The translations under genes and the position numbers were made by a program. Of a DNA stretch of 38,701 nucleotides, positions 26,854 through 34,793 are shown in pieces. Under the pieces are notes generated by a model that was given only the letters and a program-made list of their open reading frames with translations, ran no database searches and was not told the origin of the DNA. The stretch spans positions 1 through 38,701 of the forward strand of contig CAJFQI010000018.1 in assembly GCA_904419005.1 (NCBI GenBank), read 5' to 3'. Position 1 is the stretch's first letter, and the number at the start of each line of letters is the position of its first letter. Origin of the DNA: Candidatus Avimonas faecium. Lineage in GTDB: Bacteria > Bacillota > Clostridia > Oscillospirales > Acutalibacteraceae.

Positions 26854-27456
26854 TTATCCCGAAATCTGCTTTTGGGTATACGCTTCAAAGGTGAGGGGGA
26901 TGGTCACGGTTTCCTCCCCTGCCGTGATGACCAGCTTCCCCTGGTCAAGGGGAGGGATAAACAGCGGCCCGTCCATCTGGTAGCTGGAGTACCACAGCCC
27001 CGGCTCGGTTGAAGCGGTCTGCGTCCCTTCGGCAATCTTGGTCCCCTCCGCGCTGGCAAGCCGCCACTGAAAGCTTGTCCCCGCCGTCCCCTCGTCCCGG
27101 CAGACGCCGGTGACGCTGGAGATATAGGCCGTCTTCTCCTGAAGGTTCTGGGCCGTGCGCTGGTACTGCTCTATCAACTGCCGGCGGGTGGCCTCGTCGA
27201 TTGTTTCTTCCTCCAGTTCCTTTTCAAGCAGCTCCTGCTGCTCTTTCAAATCGGCCAGCTCCTCCTGCTTTTCCGCCTCGGTCATCGCGCGGACCACGCA
27301 GCTTACCTCCCAGTCCCCCGCCTGCCCGTACAGGCTGTAGGGCAGCAGCTCCCGTTCCTCCTTGCCCGGATCGGAAGCGGGGGAGCAGCCGGCAAGGAGG
27401 AGCAGCCCGGCCAAAAAGGCGATCCCGGCAAACAGCCTGTTTTTTCCTGCGTTCAT
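26854..27456 (-). CDS. Predicted lipoprotein with central coiled coil
   Basis: 200 residues. A signal peptide with lipobox LLAGC puts the mature N-terminal Cys at residue 24, so the protein is membrane-attached on the outside. Residues about 58-110 are rich in Glu, Gln and Leu (AEKQEELADLKEQQELLEKE) and predicted coiled coil. The C-terminal half is beta-rich (SFQWRLASAEGTKIAEG...). I do not recognise the family. Its ATG overlaps the stop of the upstream HAAS-type gene, so it is the third gene of a PadR-controlled operon and probably a partner of that membrane protein. Confidence 0.8.
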   Translation of the reverse strand: MNAGKNRLFAGIAFLAGLLLLAGCSPASDPGKEERELLPYSLYGQAGDWEVSCVVRAMTEAEKQEELADLKEQQELLEKELEEETIDEATRRQLIEQYQRTAQNLQEKTAYISSVTGVCRDEGTAGTSFQWRLASAEGTKIAEGTQTASTEPGLWYSSYQMDGPLFIPPLDQGKLVITAGEETVTIPLTFEAYTQKQISG

Positions 27457-27971
27457 TCCCGTTCTCCTTTATCCTTCTTTGGTTTCTTATTCCGGCGCCG
27501 CAGCAGGACGACGGCGGCCAACCCGGCAGAGGCCGCCAGCAGCCCGCCCAGGCAGGGCAGGACCGCCCTCGCATCTGGGAAAATCCCGCCAGTGACAACC
27601 ATCCCCGTCATCTGCTCGGCATAGCCGATGGCATCCGCCGGCGGGGTGCTATGCCGCAGCACCCACGCCGCCAGCAGGCAGGAAGCCGCCGCCGCGGCGA
27701 GAAGGGCCGGCAAAACCGCCGCCCCTTTCTCCCGGCTTCCGTTCCTCCCGGTACCGGCGCCCTCCTCCCGGCCGTCTATCGCCGCTGCATAGGCCTTTGG
27801 CGGCCCCAGGCGGTCAACCACCCGCTCGGCCGGTTCCCCATGTTCCCGTGCGGAGGCAAACGCCTCCCGCAGGTCGCGGAGCGCGGCAGCCTTTTGCCGG
27901 CGGGGCAGGCGCAGCGCCCGTCCCACCCGGCGGATGTATCTCTCTTCCGGATCCGGTGTCCCACACCTCAC
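27453..27971 (-). CDS. HAAS/DUF1700-type membrane protein
   Basis: 172 residues. The N-terminal 65 residues form a helical HAAS-like domain (YIRRVGRALRLPRRQKAAAL, then ERVVDRLGPPKAYAAAI) of the sort almost always encoded next to PadR regulators. Two hydrophobic segments follow (about 85-108 and 138-158), ending in a basic RRRNKKPKKDK tail. The start is GTG 27971, with AGGAGGG 6 nt upstream. It overlaps the lipoprotein gene by 4 bp. Function of such PadR-HAAS pairs is envelope-related but poorly defined. Confidence 0.75.
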   Translation of the reverse strand: MRCGTPDPEERYIRRVGRALRLPRRQKAAALRDLREAFASAREHGEPAERVVDRLGPPKAYAAAIDGREEGAGTGRNGSREKGAAVLPALLAAAAASCLLAAWVLRHSTPPADAIGYAEQMTGMVVTGGIFPDARAVLPCLGGLLAASAGLAAVVLLRRRNKKPKKDKGERE

Positions 27972-28010
27972 GTCGGTCCCTCCTATCCACCAGGCCCCAA
28001 AGCGCCCCTT

Positions 28011-28358
28011 TTAGCCGGCTCCATCAAGGAACCGGTTGACATAAGCGGTGTACTCCCGCCAGAACGCGGTCATCTCGTCCAGCGATTTCCGGCCCTCCGG
28101 CGTGAGGGAGTAATACTTCTTCAGGCCGCCGTTTGCCTCCGAGGATGCCAGGCGGCAGCGCACCAGGCCGGCGTGCTCCAGGCGGTACAGGATCGGGTAC
28201 ACCGTCCCCTCCCGGGCATGGCCGAACCCCTCGCCGCCGTTTTGGTTCAGGGCGGCGAGCAATTCATACCCATAGCTTTCCTTCCTGGCGATCAAGCGCA
28301 GAAGGATCAGCTCAAGGGAGCCCTTTTTGAACTGCCGTATATAGTTTTCCTGCGCCAT
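28011..28358 (-). CDS. PadR family transcriptional regulator
   Basis: 115 residues. Winged helix of PadR subfamily 2 (short form): KKGSLELILLRLIARKESYGYELL, EGTVYPILYRLEHAGLV and KKYYSLTPEGRK, with a short C-terminal dimerisation helix. The start is ATG 28358 with GGGAGG upstream. It heads the PadR-HAAS-lipoprotein operon and probably represses its own promoter through the palindrome at 28417-28430. The inducer is unknown. Confidence 0.92.
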   Translation of the reverse strand: MAQENYIRQFKKGSLELILLRLIARKESYGYELLAALNQNGGEGFGHAREGTVYPILYRLEHAGLVRCRLASSEANGGLKKYYSLTPEGRKSLDEMTAFWREYTAYVNRFLDGAG

Positions 28359-28416
28359 GGATCGGCTCCCTCCCGCCGGACCGGTCACGGAGACGCCCGG
28401 CCAGCAGCGCCTTACA

Positions 28417-28473
28417 GTATTTAGTAATACAAAGTAGCAAGGGCATTATACCGCATCATGCGGAGCCTGTCAA
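28417..28473 (-). promoter_or_regulatory. Consensus promoter with PadR-like operator
   Basis: On the minus strand TTGACA (28468-28473) and TATAAT (28445-28450) match consensus perfectly with a 17-bp spacer. The spacer includes the palindrome CCGCAT-C-ATGCGG (28451-28463). Just after the expected start site is GTATT-ACTA-AATAC (28417-28430), a dyad of the kind PadR proteins bind. A very strong promoter held down by autorepression is the likely design. Confidence 0.8.
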
Positions 28474-28484
28474 CCGGGACGGGG

Positions 28485-29108
28485 TTAAGCGCACAGCAGC
28501 AACAGCAGCTGCGCAAAGGGATATACCCACCAGATCAGGCCGTCCAGCTGATGCATCTGGCAGAGCACGCCCAGGCCGTACACCACGTCCACGGCAAACA
28601 GGGCGAGCGCCCCTGCCGCTGCCGCCGAGCGGACCGACCGTTCCGACCGGGAGCAGGACCAGACCACCGCCAGCATGCTGCCGGAGGAAAGGGCATACAG
28701 CACGCAGAGCGCCACCGCCGCCCCGCCCGGATAGGTGCCGCCGGTGACCATCGCCACCATCGCCGCGGCCAGGAACGCCAGGGTAATCACCACCGCCGCC
28801 CCAAACGGCGGGGTGTACAGGGGGTCCCGGTTCCGCCGGATCAGGGAGGCATACGCCGCCGTATACCCGGCGCGGCCCAGGCTGAAAAAGGCCAGCCCGG
28901 CCAGCAGCGGCGGGAAGGGGAGAAACCGGCCGACATCTAAAAAATTGATCGCTAGCGCATCCCCCAGCGCGCAGCAAAGCATCCCCGCCGCCGCCAAAAT
29001 CCGGGCGCGGTTGGGGAACACCAACGCCAGCACCGCCGCCAGCAAGAACAAAACCGCCGCGAGCACCATCTCCCCCGGCAAGCCGAACCATTCAAAAAAC
29101 CGGTCCAT
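28485..29108 (-). CDS. YhhN/TMEM86-like multi-pass membrane protein
   Basis: 207 residues with about seven or eight hydrophobic segments and short loops. The LCCALGDALAINF and FFSLGRAGYTAAY blocks resemble the YhhN family (lysoplasmalogenase-like, related to eukaryotic TMEM86). The start is ATG 29108, preceded by GGGGGAG; an upstream in-frame extension has no hydrophobic start and is unlikely. Family membership is moderately sure; enzymatic activity is not established. It points toward the PadR operon but that operon has its own promoter. Confidence 0.65.
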   Translation of the reverse strand: MDRFFEWFGLPGEMVLAAVLFLLAAVLALVFPNRARILAAAGMLCCALGDALAINFLDVGRFLPFPPLLAGLAFFSLGRAGYTAAYASLIRRNRDPLYTPPFGAAVVITLAFLAAAMVAMVTGGTYPGGAAVALCVLYALSSGSMLAVVWSCSRSERSVRSAAAAGALALFAVDVVYGLGVLCQMHQLDGLIWWVYPFAQLLLLLCA

Positions 29109-29219
29109 ATTCTCCCCCTTTTCCGCGGGCCTGCGGAACGCGCCGCGCCCGTCCCCGCCGCGCCCTTCGGCGGCCCATTTTCCTGACGGCATCGCCGCTT
29201 TGTGCGCCGATCCCTGCCG

Positions 29220-29702
29220 TCAGTCCGCCGCAATCGGGGCCACCGCCGCGCCGGCGGCCGCAACCAGATCTTGCGGGCGCAGCTCAATCTGATGGCCGAT
29301 TTTCCCCGCGCTGACGATCATGGTCTCCACCTGCCGGCAGGAGGCGTCCACCACGGTGGCATACGCTTTTTTCATCCCGATCGGGGAACAGCCCCCGCGG
29401 ATATAGCCGGTCACCCGGTTGATATCCGCCACCGGGATCATCGCGACCGCCTTCTGCCCCACGGCCCGGGCCGCCGCCTTCAAATCCAGCTCCTTGGCCA
29501 CCGGGATCACGAACACAAAATAATCCCGGCCCGCCCCTTGGGTCACCAGTGTCTTGAATACCCGTTCCAGCGGCTGGCCCATCTTCTGGGCCACCGCCAC
29601 CCCGTCAATCTTCCCGTCCGCGTGGTCGTATTCATGGGCGGTATACGCCACCCCCAAGCGGTCCAAAATCCGCATCGCGTTGGTTTTTCCCTTGTCCGCC
29701 AT
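29220..29702 (-). CDS. ybaK: YbaK/EbsC-type Cys-tRNA(Pro) deacylase
   Basis: 160 residues. Hydrolyses Cys-tRNA(Pro) mischarged by prolyl-tRNA synthetase. Family blocks: NAMRILDRLGVAYTAHEYDH, FKTLVTQG, FVFVIPVAKELDLKAAAR with the key Lys in PVAKEL, and YIRGGCSPIGMKK. Start chosen at ATG 29702, with a GGGTGATGGG region about 9 nt upstream; an ATG three codons earlier is possible. A minus-strand promoter TTGTGT-17-TATACT lies at 29760-29788. Confidence 0.9.
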   Translation of the reverse strand: MADKGKTNAMRILDRLGVAYTAHEYDHADGKIDGVAVAQKMGQPLERVFKTLVTQGAGRDYFVFVIPVAKELDLKAAARAVGQKAVAMIPVADINRVTGYIRGGCSPIGMKKAYATVVDASCRQVETMIVSAGKIGHQIELRPQDLVAAAGAAVAPIAAD

Positions 29703-29841
29703 GGTTCCCATCACCCTTTGACGGCGGCGTTTCCCCGCCGCCGGTAAATTGCCGCTTCCAGTATACCCCAACCGGCGCCGGAACACAAGGGGCGGGCGGG
29801 AAAGACGCCGCCGCCCTTGCCCGCTTTGCCGGCACCGCTCC

Positions 29842-29889
29842 AAAAAAAGCGGGCCATGGTCTCCGGCTGTCCCGGAAGGCCATGGCCCG
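29842..29889 (-). terminator. Terminator of the Spo0A-like gene
   Basis: On the minus strand CGGGCCATGG pairs with CCATGGCCCG (29880-29889 with 29850-29859), with an inner GC stem, then a run of seven T (complement of 29842-29848). The remaining part of 29703-30027 holds only the ybaK promoter and GC-rich spacer. Confidence 0.85.
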
Positions 29890-30027
29890 GAATGGTCCGC
29901 CCGCTTGGCTTGATAGGGGGGAAGAGGATGCTTGCCGCAGGGAACTTCCGCCATTCCCGCAGACGGCTTAACAGATGGACGAAAAAGGCGTTCTTCGTCC
30001 GCCCGGCTGTCCGCTCCGTCCACCCAC

Positions 30028-30806
30028 TTAACAGGCGGAGCGGCCCGCCGCCTCACGACGTACTCCCTCCGCCGCCCCGAGAGAGCCGTCCTGCACCTTT
30101 TCCACCAAAAGAAGCAGGAATTTCGCGTTGGACAGCCGCCCGGCCCCCTCTTCCCTGTCTGTCAGGATGCGGAGCGCGGGGCTGTCCTTCTCATAAATCT
30201 TCCGGATGGTCTTGCGCACCGCACTCTCTACACATTCCGCCGTCGTATCGCAGCGGCGCGCCACCTCCGGGTATACCACCTTTGTAATTGAGCAGGGCAT
30301 CTTTTCCTGCGACAGGATCTCCGCCGCCTCAATCATATACGAAAACCCCCGGATATTCGGCGGCGTGCGGAGCTCCCTCAGGGCCCGCCTCAGCTTGTCC
30401 CGAAAGTTCCCGGCAGGCAGGCCGCGGCAGCCGGCTCGGCAAACCAGAGGATGCGTTCCTGCAAATCCTCCAGGCTATACGGCTTGAGGATGTAATAGCA
30501 GGCCCCGAGGCGAAGGGCGCGCGCCGTGATTTCCTCCGTATTGACCTGCGCTGTAACGATGATGCGCGGCGGCCGCGGAAGGGGCGCATCCCGTATCCGC
30601 ACCAAAACCGAAATGCCGTCCAGAAGCGGCAGGATCAAATCCAGCACAACAATATCCGGCTGCTTCTCAAGCACCATGGCCAGCGCCTGCATCCCGTCGT
30701 GGGCAACGCCGCACAGCTCCAGCTCAGGGGACGCTTGGAAAAAATCCGTCAGGGCGGAACTCAGCTCCCGCTCGCTTTCCGCAATTAAAAGTTTTGGCCT
30801 TCCCAT
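30028..30806 (-). pseudogene. Spo0A-like response regulator split by a -1 frameshift
   Basis: Two adjoining frames add up to one Spo0A-type protein. Codons from 30806 encode a receiver domain (LLIAESERELSSALTDFF, VVLDLILPLLDG with acceptor Asp56, VTAQ, YYILKPYS). This frame stops at 30390. In the -1 frame, from about 30415 to 30028, homology continues: NFRDKLRRALRELRTPPNIR, then the Spo0A effector domain (SYMIEAAEIL, SITKVVYPEVARRCDTTAEC, ESAVRKTIRK, NAKFLLLLVEK). The lesion is in the inter-domain linker at about 30400-30440. No canonical slippery heptamer is seen. In the receiver the usual Asp10-Asp11 pair is Glu10-Ser11. A receiver-only and a DNA-binding-only product (ATG 30336) might both be made. 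AAGGAGG precedes ATG 30806. Confidence 0.8.
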
Positions 30807-30850
30807 GGTCGTCTTCTTTCATTCCTCCTTTTCGGCAAGGGAGAGCTCTC

Positions 30851-31141
30851 CTAAAACAGGCCGTGAATGGTCTTGAGCACATCGACAGCGACGCCGCGCC
30901 AACACTCCGGCCCCACCGCATGTTCATACAGGTATGTCGCCAGGCCCTTGGCTTCTTCAAGGGAAGCCGTCAGCCCCTCCTGCGCATCCGACCAGCGGAT
31001 ACCACCGCATTCGGATTCCAGCCGCAGGCCGTATCCCCGTCCCTCGTCCGACAGCAGCTCATAGGTAACGGTCTGCGCTTCCTGGATCCCCCGGATTTCC
31101 GAAAAGCGTTTTGTGTAGAGAATGCTTTGCCTGTTAACCAT
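30851..31141 (-). CDS. Small unknown protein upstream of the Spo0A-like gene
   Basis: 96 residues, acidic, with no signal peptide or membrane segment. The first half looks like an antiparallel beta structure (TVTYELLSDEGRGYGLRLES) and the second half helical (LEEAKGLATYLYEHAV), a pattern like the DUF6514 family, though I am not certain of the match. GGGGAGG lies 12 nt before the ATG. It is 44 bp upstream of the Spo0A-like gene in the same direction and probably co-transcribed. Confidence 0.6.
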   Translation of the reverse strand: MVNRQSILYTKRFSEIRGIQEAQTVTYELLSDEGRGYGLRLESECGGIRWSDAQEGLTASLEEAKGLATYLYEHAVGPECWRGVAVDVLKTIHGLF

Positions 31142-32430
31142 ACGAAATTTTAACCTCCCCAGATATCATTGTATTGCCTATTCGAATTGGCCGGCTTTTA
31201 GTTTAGCGAGCGAAGGAAAAATTTACAATGAAAATTTTTCGAGAATTTTCGGCTATTTATCAAAATTGTGGTTTTTCTTCACATTTATCCTTGGATTTTC
31301 GCCGGTTCTCGCCCTTTTTCGCCTCTCTTTGCCCTTTTCTGCCCTTCCACGCTCCCTCCATAGCATTCCAAAAAAAGGGAGAATTCCACAGGATTTCCAC
31401 CGCACAAACAAACGGCGCCCCACCAGCCTCCCGTTGCTCCGGCCCCGTCCTTAAGCAGCGGCCCACCGCCCATCCGGCCGGTTCATAAGCCGTCAGGGAA
31501 ATCCGGCGGCCCGTCGGCGGCTTATACGCCTTGTAAAAGCGGAGGTGCCGGCGGTGCTCAGCGTCCGGCGAAAGGCCGGCCGCCCTCGCATACGGCTATT
31601 GTACCTTTATATATACCGGACTGTCGAAAGGCCTGTTTTCGCTGTTTGGCAGCGATCCAGCCGTTTTGCTCCAATAACCATTCATAAAATCCAAATATTT
31701 CCGCTATTCCCTATAAGCTGCGCAAATTTTAAGATATGAATTCTGCCGATTTCACCAAATACCAAAAACATCGCCTTTTAAAAGCACTTGGGTGTCCAGC
31801 TGATTGGCGGCGGGCGAAGGTGAAAGGAAATATCCCGCAGCGGGATGCAGCGGCGCCATTGCGCAATCGTTTTCCAACAGGCCAAAAAAGCACAAAGCGC
31901 GGATAGGATTTTATGCAAAAAATTCAACCATCTGTTTAGATCAAAAGGCATTCCAGGGGAAGGGCGCGCGGTCGGCGCAAGGGAAAAGGAAATGGGGCTC
32001 CGCTTTTCCACCAAAAGCCGCGAACCGGATCCTCCGCTGATCGGGCGATAAGCGGAGGAATTTTCGAGTTATCCCCTTTTCCACGTTGAAAACTTTTTCC
32101 TTTTTCCACATCCGTTTTTTCTGCTCGAAATAGGATGCCTCACGGCGGCAATTCTTTGCATTTTTCGAAAAAATTTTTTTGAAATTTGCTTTTTTCCGCC
32201 CGGCTCCCCACGAAATCCCCTTTGATTTGTGTACTATTTTCACTTATCCCACTCTGTTTTCAGCTAGACGGGAACGGAAAACGTTCGATTTTCGTCGATT
32301 TTTGGCGATAAATTTTTAAGGGTTCGGGGCCTTTTCGCCCTAACAATGTGAAGGTCTGTCGGCGCGGGTCCCGCCTCGGCGGTAAAACGGATGCGCTTCA
32401 GCCCGTCCTAGTCCCCTTCCCCCGCATACA
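31142..32430. other. 1.3-kb non-coding AT-rich stretch
   Basis: I see no believable gene here; reading frames are short, biased and without ribosome binding sites. Contents: repeated TTTTCG runs (around 31230-31330, 32060, 32160 and 32290), a pyrimidine-rich strand at about 31300-31400, a hairpin CCTCCGCT...AGCGGAGG (32031-32058, with inner ATCG/CGAT) and a loose group of DnaA-box-like words (TTATCCCCT 32069, TTTTCCACG 32077, TTTTCCACA 32102). It is far more AT-rich than the genes on both sides. Function unknown; a degenerate region, RNA gene or origin-like element are all possible. Confidence 0.5.
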
Positions 32431-32435
32431 AAAAG

Positions 32436-32468
32436 GGAGCGGCAGCGTCGCTCCGACGCTGCCGCTCC
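32436..32468 (-). terminator. Terminator of the ECF S-component gene
   Basis: A perfect 15-bp stem (GGAGCGGCAGCGTCG, 32436-32450, with 32454-32468) and 3-nt loop just after the stop codon. On the minus strand it is followed by CTTTTTG, giving a standard intrinsic terminator. Confidence 0.9.
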
Positions 32469-32473
32469 TCTAT

Positions 32474-33262
32474 TTACCGATCAAGTACCTTATCCAAATG
32501 GGCGCGATGGAGCGCCGATTTCACCGGAATATACAGCACCACCGCCACCAGGATGGACGCCACGCCGTTGATAAACGTGGCCGGCAGGCTTGCCAGCGAG
32601 GAGAGCATGGCCGCCTGCCATTCCGCACCAGCCAGCATTCCCATCACCGTCCCTCCCAGGAACTCCCCGACCACGTTCCAGGCAATCCCCGCCGCGGCCC
32701 CCAGCAGGGTAAACAGCCGCTCATTGGTTAAGGAGGGCAGGCGCAGCGAAAGCAGCGCCGCCGCGCCAAGCAGGACGCCAAGCGCCAGCAGGAAGCCATA
32801 GGCAAGCGAGGGGACCGGCTGAAAGGCTGCCGCCTGCGACAGCTTGCCGATAAGCAAAACGGCGCCGATGGCCAGCGACGCCAGCGATGCAGCGGCCAGG
32901 CCGGCCCGCGGGCTGCGGTCGGGATGCTTTCTGCCTATGCGCGCCACCAGCCCGGTAAACAGGCCGATTCCAAATTTCAGGATCACCGTCTTCAGCGTAC
33001 TGAACCCGTACCCGAAATACAGATCGTTCAGCCCCATCCCGACCGCGCCCGCCAGGCCCCCCTGCCAGCCGCCCAGCAGGAGAGCGGCCAGGATCACTAC
33101 CGCGTTGCCGAAATGCAGGAACGGCTGCCCCACCGGCGCGGGGTAGGGGACGCGGAAAAACAAAACCACAAAGCTCAGTGCGGCAAACAGGGCGATCAGC
33201 ACCGTCTGCATCAGCGCCCGAAAGTCCCGGTTCCGCCCTTGATTCTCCATTTTTGTGCTCAC
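32474..33262 (-). CDS. ECF transporter S component (substrate-binding membrane subunit)
   Basis: 262 residues, about six or more membrane helices. The S component of an energy-coupling factor importer captures a vitamin or cofactor precursor and works with a shared EcfA/A'/T module encoded elsewhere. The FLHFGNAVVILAALLLGGWQGGLAGAVG block is characteristic of the ECF-riboflavin-type S-component family. The start is taken as GTG 33262 (VSTKMENQ), with AGGAAGGG about 11 nt upstream; ATG 33250 is an alternative. The C-terminal half (about 130-262) is longer than usual for the family. The substrate cannot be read from sequence, and the leader shows no riboswitch that I recognise. Confidence 0.8.
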   Translation of the reverse strand: MSTKMENQGRNRDFRALMQTVLIALFAALSFVVLFFRVPYPAPVGQPFLHFGNAVVILAALLLGGWQGGLAGAVGMGLNDLYFGYGFSTLKTVILKFGIGLFTGLVARIGRKHPDRSPRAGLAAASLASLAIGAVLLIGKLSQAAAFQPVPSLAYGFLLALGVLLGAAALLSLRLPSLTNERLFTLLGAAAGIAWNVVGEFLGGTVMGMLAGAEWQAAMLSSLASLPATFINGVASILVAVVLYIPVKSALHRAHLDKVLDR

Positions 33263-33280
33263 GACATACCATCCCTTCCT

Positions 33281-33347
33281 GCGACGGCCCATAGGCCATC
33301 GCAGATTTGCCAAATCAAACTTTAGCCACATCCGCGGCAAATGTCAA
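33281..33347 (-). promoter_or_regulatory. Promoter and leader hairpin of the ECF S component
   Basis: Minus-strand TTGACA (33342-33347) and TAAAGT (33319-33324) with a 17-bp spacer. The short leader folds into GCGATGGCC/GGCCGTCGC (33281-33302, 4-nt loop) directly before the ribosome binding site, so it could affect translation. It is too small for a known vitamin riboswitch. Confidence 0.7.
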
Positions 33348-33484
33348 GGAACCGCCCTCAATTTGCGCATCTTGCCCGAATCCATCTTAGGAAAATATTC
33401 ATAAGTTGTACATTATTTGTTTATCGTTCTCACACAAGCCTGGTGTATCATATACTCAAACGAACAGAAAGGAGGAAAATCCGT

Positions 33485-33916
33485 TTGAACGAAAACCAAT
33501 CGGCCAACGTCCTTGTCTGCGTAACCGACCAGCTGTCCTGTGAACGGCTGATCCGGGCCGGCGCCGCTTTGGCGCAGGAGTACGGCGTCCCCGTCCATGT
33601 GCTCAGTGTCCTGCCGGAGGGGCTGGTATCCCCGCAGACATCCAAGGTCTTGCAAAACCTGTACGACATCGCCAGCTCTTTGGGGGCGGAGATGACCTTC
33701 TACTTCAACAACGAACCCGCCCTGACGGCGGCCGTGCATGCCCGTCAGACCGGCGCGCTCCATCTGATCAGCGGGGCGCCGGGGGCGGACAGCAACCTGT
33801 TCATTGAAACCATCAAGGGATTGGTGCCCGAGCTCCCGCTCTCTGTCGTTGACGCGGACGGGCGGCTGTTTACCTTCCCGGCGGTTTCTCCGGCGGCTTC
33901 GTCCGCCGCCCGCTGA
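33485..33916 (+). CDS. Universal-stress-type (USP/KdpD-like) protein
   Basis: 143 residues with a Rossmann-like USP fold: NVLVCVTDQLSCERLIRAGA, then VPVHVLSVLPEGLVS and a C-terminal LPLSVVDAD strand. The nucleotide-binding GxxG(S/T) motif of ATP-binding USPs is not clear, so it may be a non-ATP type. The start is TTG 33485 with GGAGG 9 nt upstream; no ATG or GTG in this frame has a site as good. It is divergent from the ECF gene across about 220 bp and followed by a terminator at 34081-34105. Confidence 0.7.
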   Translation: MNENQSANVLVCVTDQLSCERLIRAGAALAQEYGVPVHVLSVLPEGLVSPQTSKVLQNLYDIASSLGAEMTFYFNNEPALTAAVHARQTGALHLISGAPGADSNLFIETIKGLVPELPLSVVDADGRLFTFPAVSPAASSAAR

Positions 33917-34032
33917 ATCGTCCCGTTCCGGACGAACCGCGCAGGTCCAGCGGCCCTGTGTGTTGATCATACATGATGTGTAGAAGGCCTTGACTTTCTT
34001 CTCCTTTGAAATACCCTCCAATACCCTCTCAG

Positions 34033-34072
34033 AAAGCCCGCAGGACGTCGGAAAAGGCGCCCTGCGGGCTTT
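34033..34072. repeat. 12-bp stem hairpin downstream of the USP-like gene
   Basis: AAAGCCCGCAGG (34033-34044) and CCTGCGGGCTTT (34061-34072) pair perfectly around a 16-nt loop. The flanks are not T-rich, so it is a weak terminator or transcript-stabilising hairpin. Confidence 0.6.
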
Positions 34073-34080
34073 CGCATCGC

Positions 34081-34105
34081 CGGCCCGCCGCAAGGGCCGT
34101 TTTTT
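34081..34105 (+). terminator. Intrinsic terminator before the arsR-type operon
   Basis: CGGCCC (34081-34086) pairs with GGGCCG (34094-34099), 7-nt loop, followed by TTTTTT. It insulates the metal operon from the USP-like gene. Confidence 0.85.
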
Positions 34106-34129
34106 ATTGGCTTTTTTGCCAATCCCCCC

Positions 34130-34187
34130 TTGACAAATCCCGGGATCGGCATATAATGAACATATGAACAATAATTCATATGTTCAT
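34130..34187 (+). promoter_or_regulatory. Promoter and ArsR/SmtB-type operator of the metal-efflux operon
   Basis: TTGACA (34130-34135) and TATAAT (34152-34157) with a 16-bp spacer. Overlapping the end of the -10 box is a perfect 13-bp inverted repeat, ATGAACATATGAA (34156-34168) and TTCATATGTTCAT (34175-34187), 6-nt centre. Its core, ATATGAACA...TTCATAT, is the known operator form of SmtB/CzrA/ZiaR zinc sensors. A metal-free dimer bound here should block the promoter; Zn or Cd would release it. Confidence 0.92.
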
Positions 34188-34312
34188 CGATTCACGCCTC
34201 CTGCCGCGGAGGAGAAATCCGGCGGCAGGCAAGCCCCCGCTGCGGCAAACACAAGACGGCGGGGAACCCCGGCGGGAAGCCTCCCGCCGGCAAAGAGAAA
34301 GGATGCACGGAT

Positions 34313-34717
34313 ATGGAAGAAAATCGCGGCAATCTCCCGCCGGAGGCGGCCGGAGAGGGCGGCTGCGGCTGCATAGAAAAGCACGCGGGCACCATGGCGA
34401 AGGCGCGCCGGGATATGCCCGACGTGGAGGAATTGTACGACCTGTCGGAGCTGTTTAAGGTTTTCGGCGACACCACCCGTATCCGTATCCTCTGGGCGCT
34501 GTCCGAAGGGGAAATGTGCGTCTGCGATCTGGCGGAGCTGCTCGAAATGGGGCAGTCGGCCGTTTCCCACCAGCTCCGGCTCCTGCGGCAGGCCCGCCTG
34601 GTCCGCTGCCGGCGGGAGGGCAAGTCCTCCGTCTACGCGCTGGACGACGATCATGTGGAAAAAATCTTTAAGCTGGGCCTTTCCCACATTGAGGAGCAGA
34701 ACCGCAGCGGGGGATGA
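34313..34717 (+). CDS. ArsR/SmtB family metal-sensing repressor
   Basis: 134 residues. A winged-helix repressor that releases DNA on binding zinc, cadmium or lead. Visible: N-terminal cysteines in GCGCIEKH, the recognition region ELFKVFGDTTRIRILWAL, EMCVCDLAELL (the alpha3 CVC cysteines of CadC-type sensors), QSAVSHQLRLLRQARLV, and the alpha5 site DDDHVEKIF...SHIEE (Asp, His, His, Glu) of CzrA-type zinc sensors. Both the Cys site and the alpha5 site are therefore present. It is first in an operon with the P-type ATPase. A 125-nt leader separates the operator from the ATG. Confidence 0.92.
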   Translation: MEENRGNLPPEAAGEGGCGCIEKHAGTMAKARRDMPDVEELYDLSELFKVFGDTTRIRILWALSEGEMCVCDLAELLEMGQSAVSHQLRLLRQARLVRCRREGKSSVYALDDDHVEKIFKLGLSHIEEQNRSGG

Positions 34718-34793
34718 ACCCGGCGGCGTTTGGCGCGGCCTCTGCCTGCCGGCGGCCGATCCCCCTATTGTTCCAAAAGAAAGGGTGTTCTTC

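Noticed and set aside
32031-32345. Chromosomal origin of replication (oriC)
   Set aside because: DnaA-box-like words are only partial matches and there is no dnaA, dnaN or rpmH nearby; kept only as a low-level observation.
33263-33347. A vitamin riboswitch upstream of the ECF S component
   Set aside because: The leader is under about 60 nt and folds as a single hairpin; no core of the FMN, TPP, cobalamin or THF riboswitches is visible.
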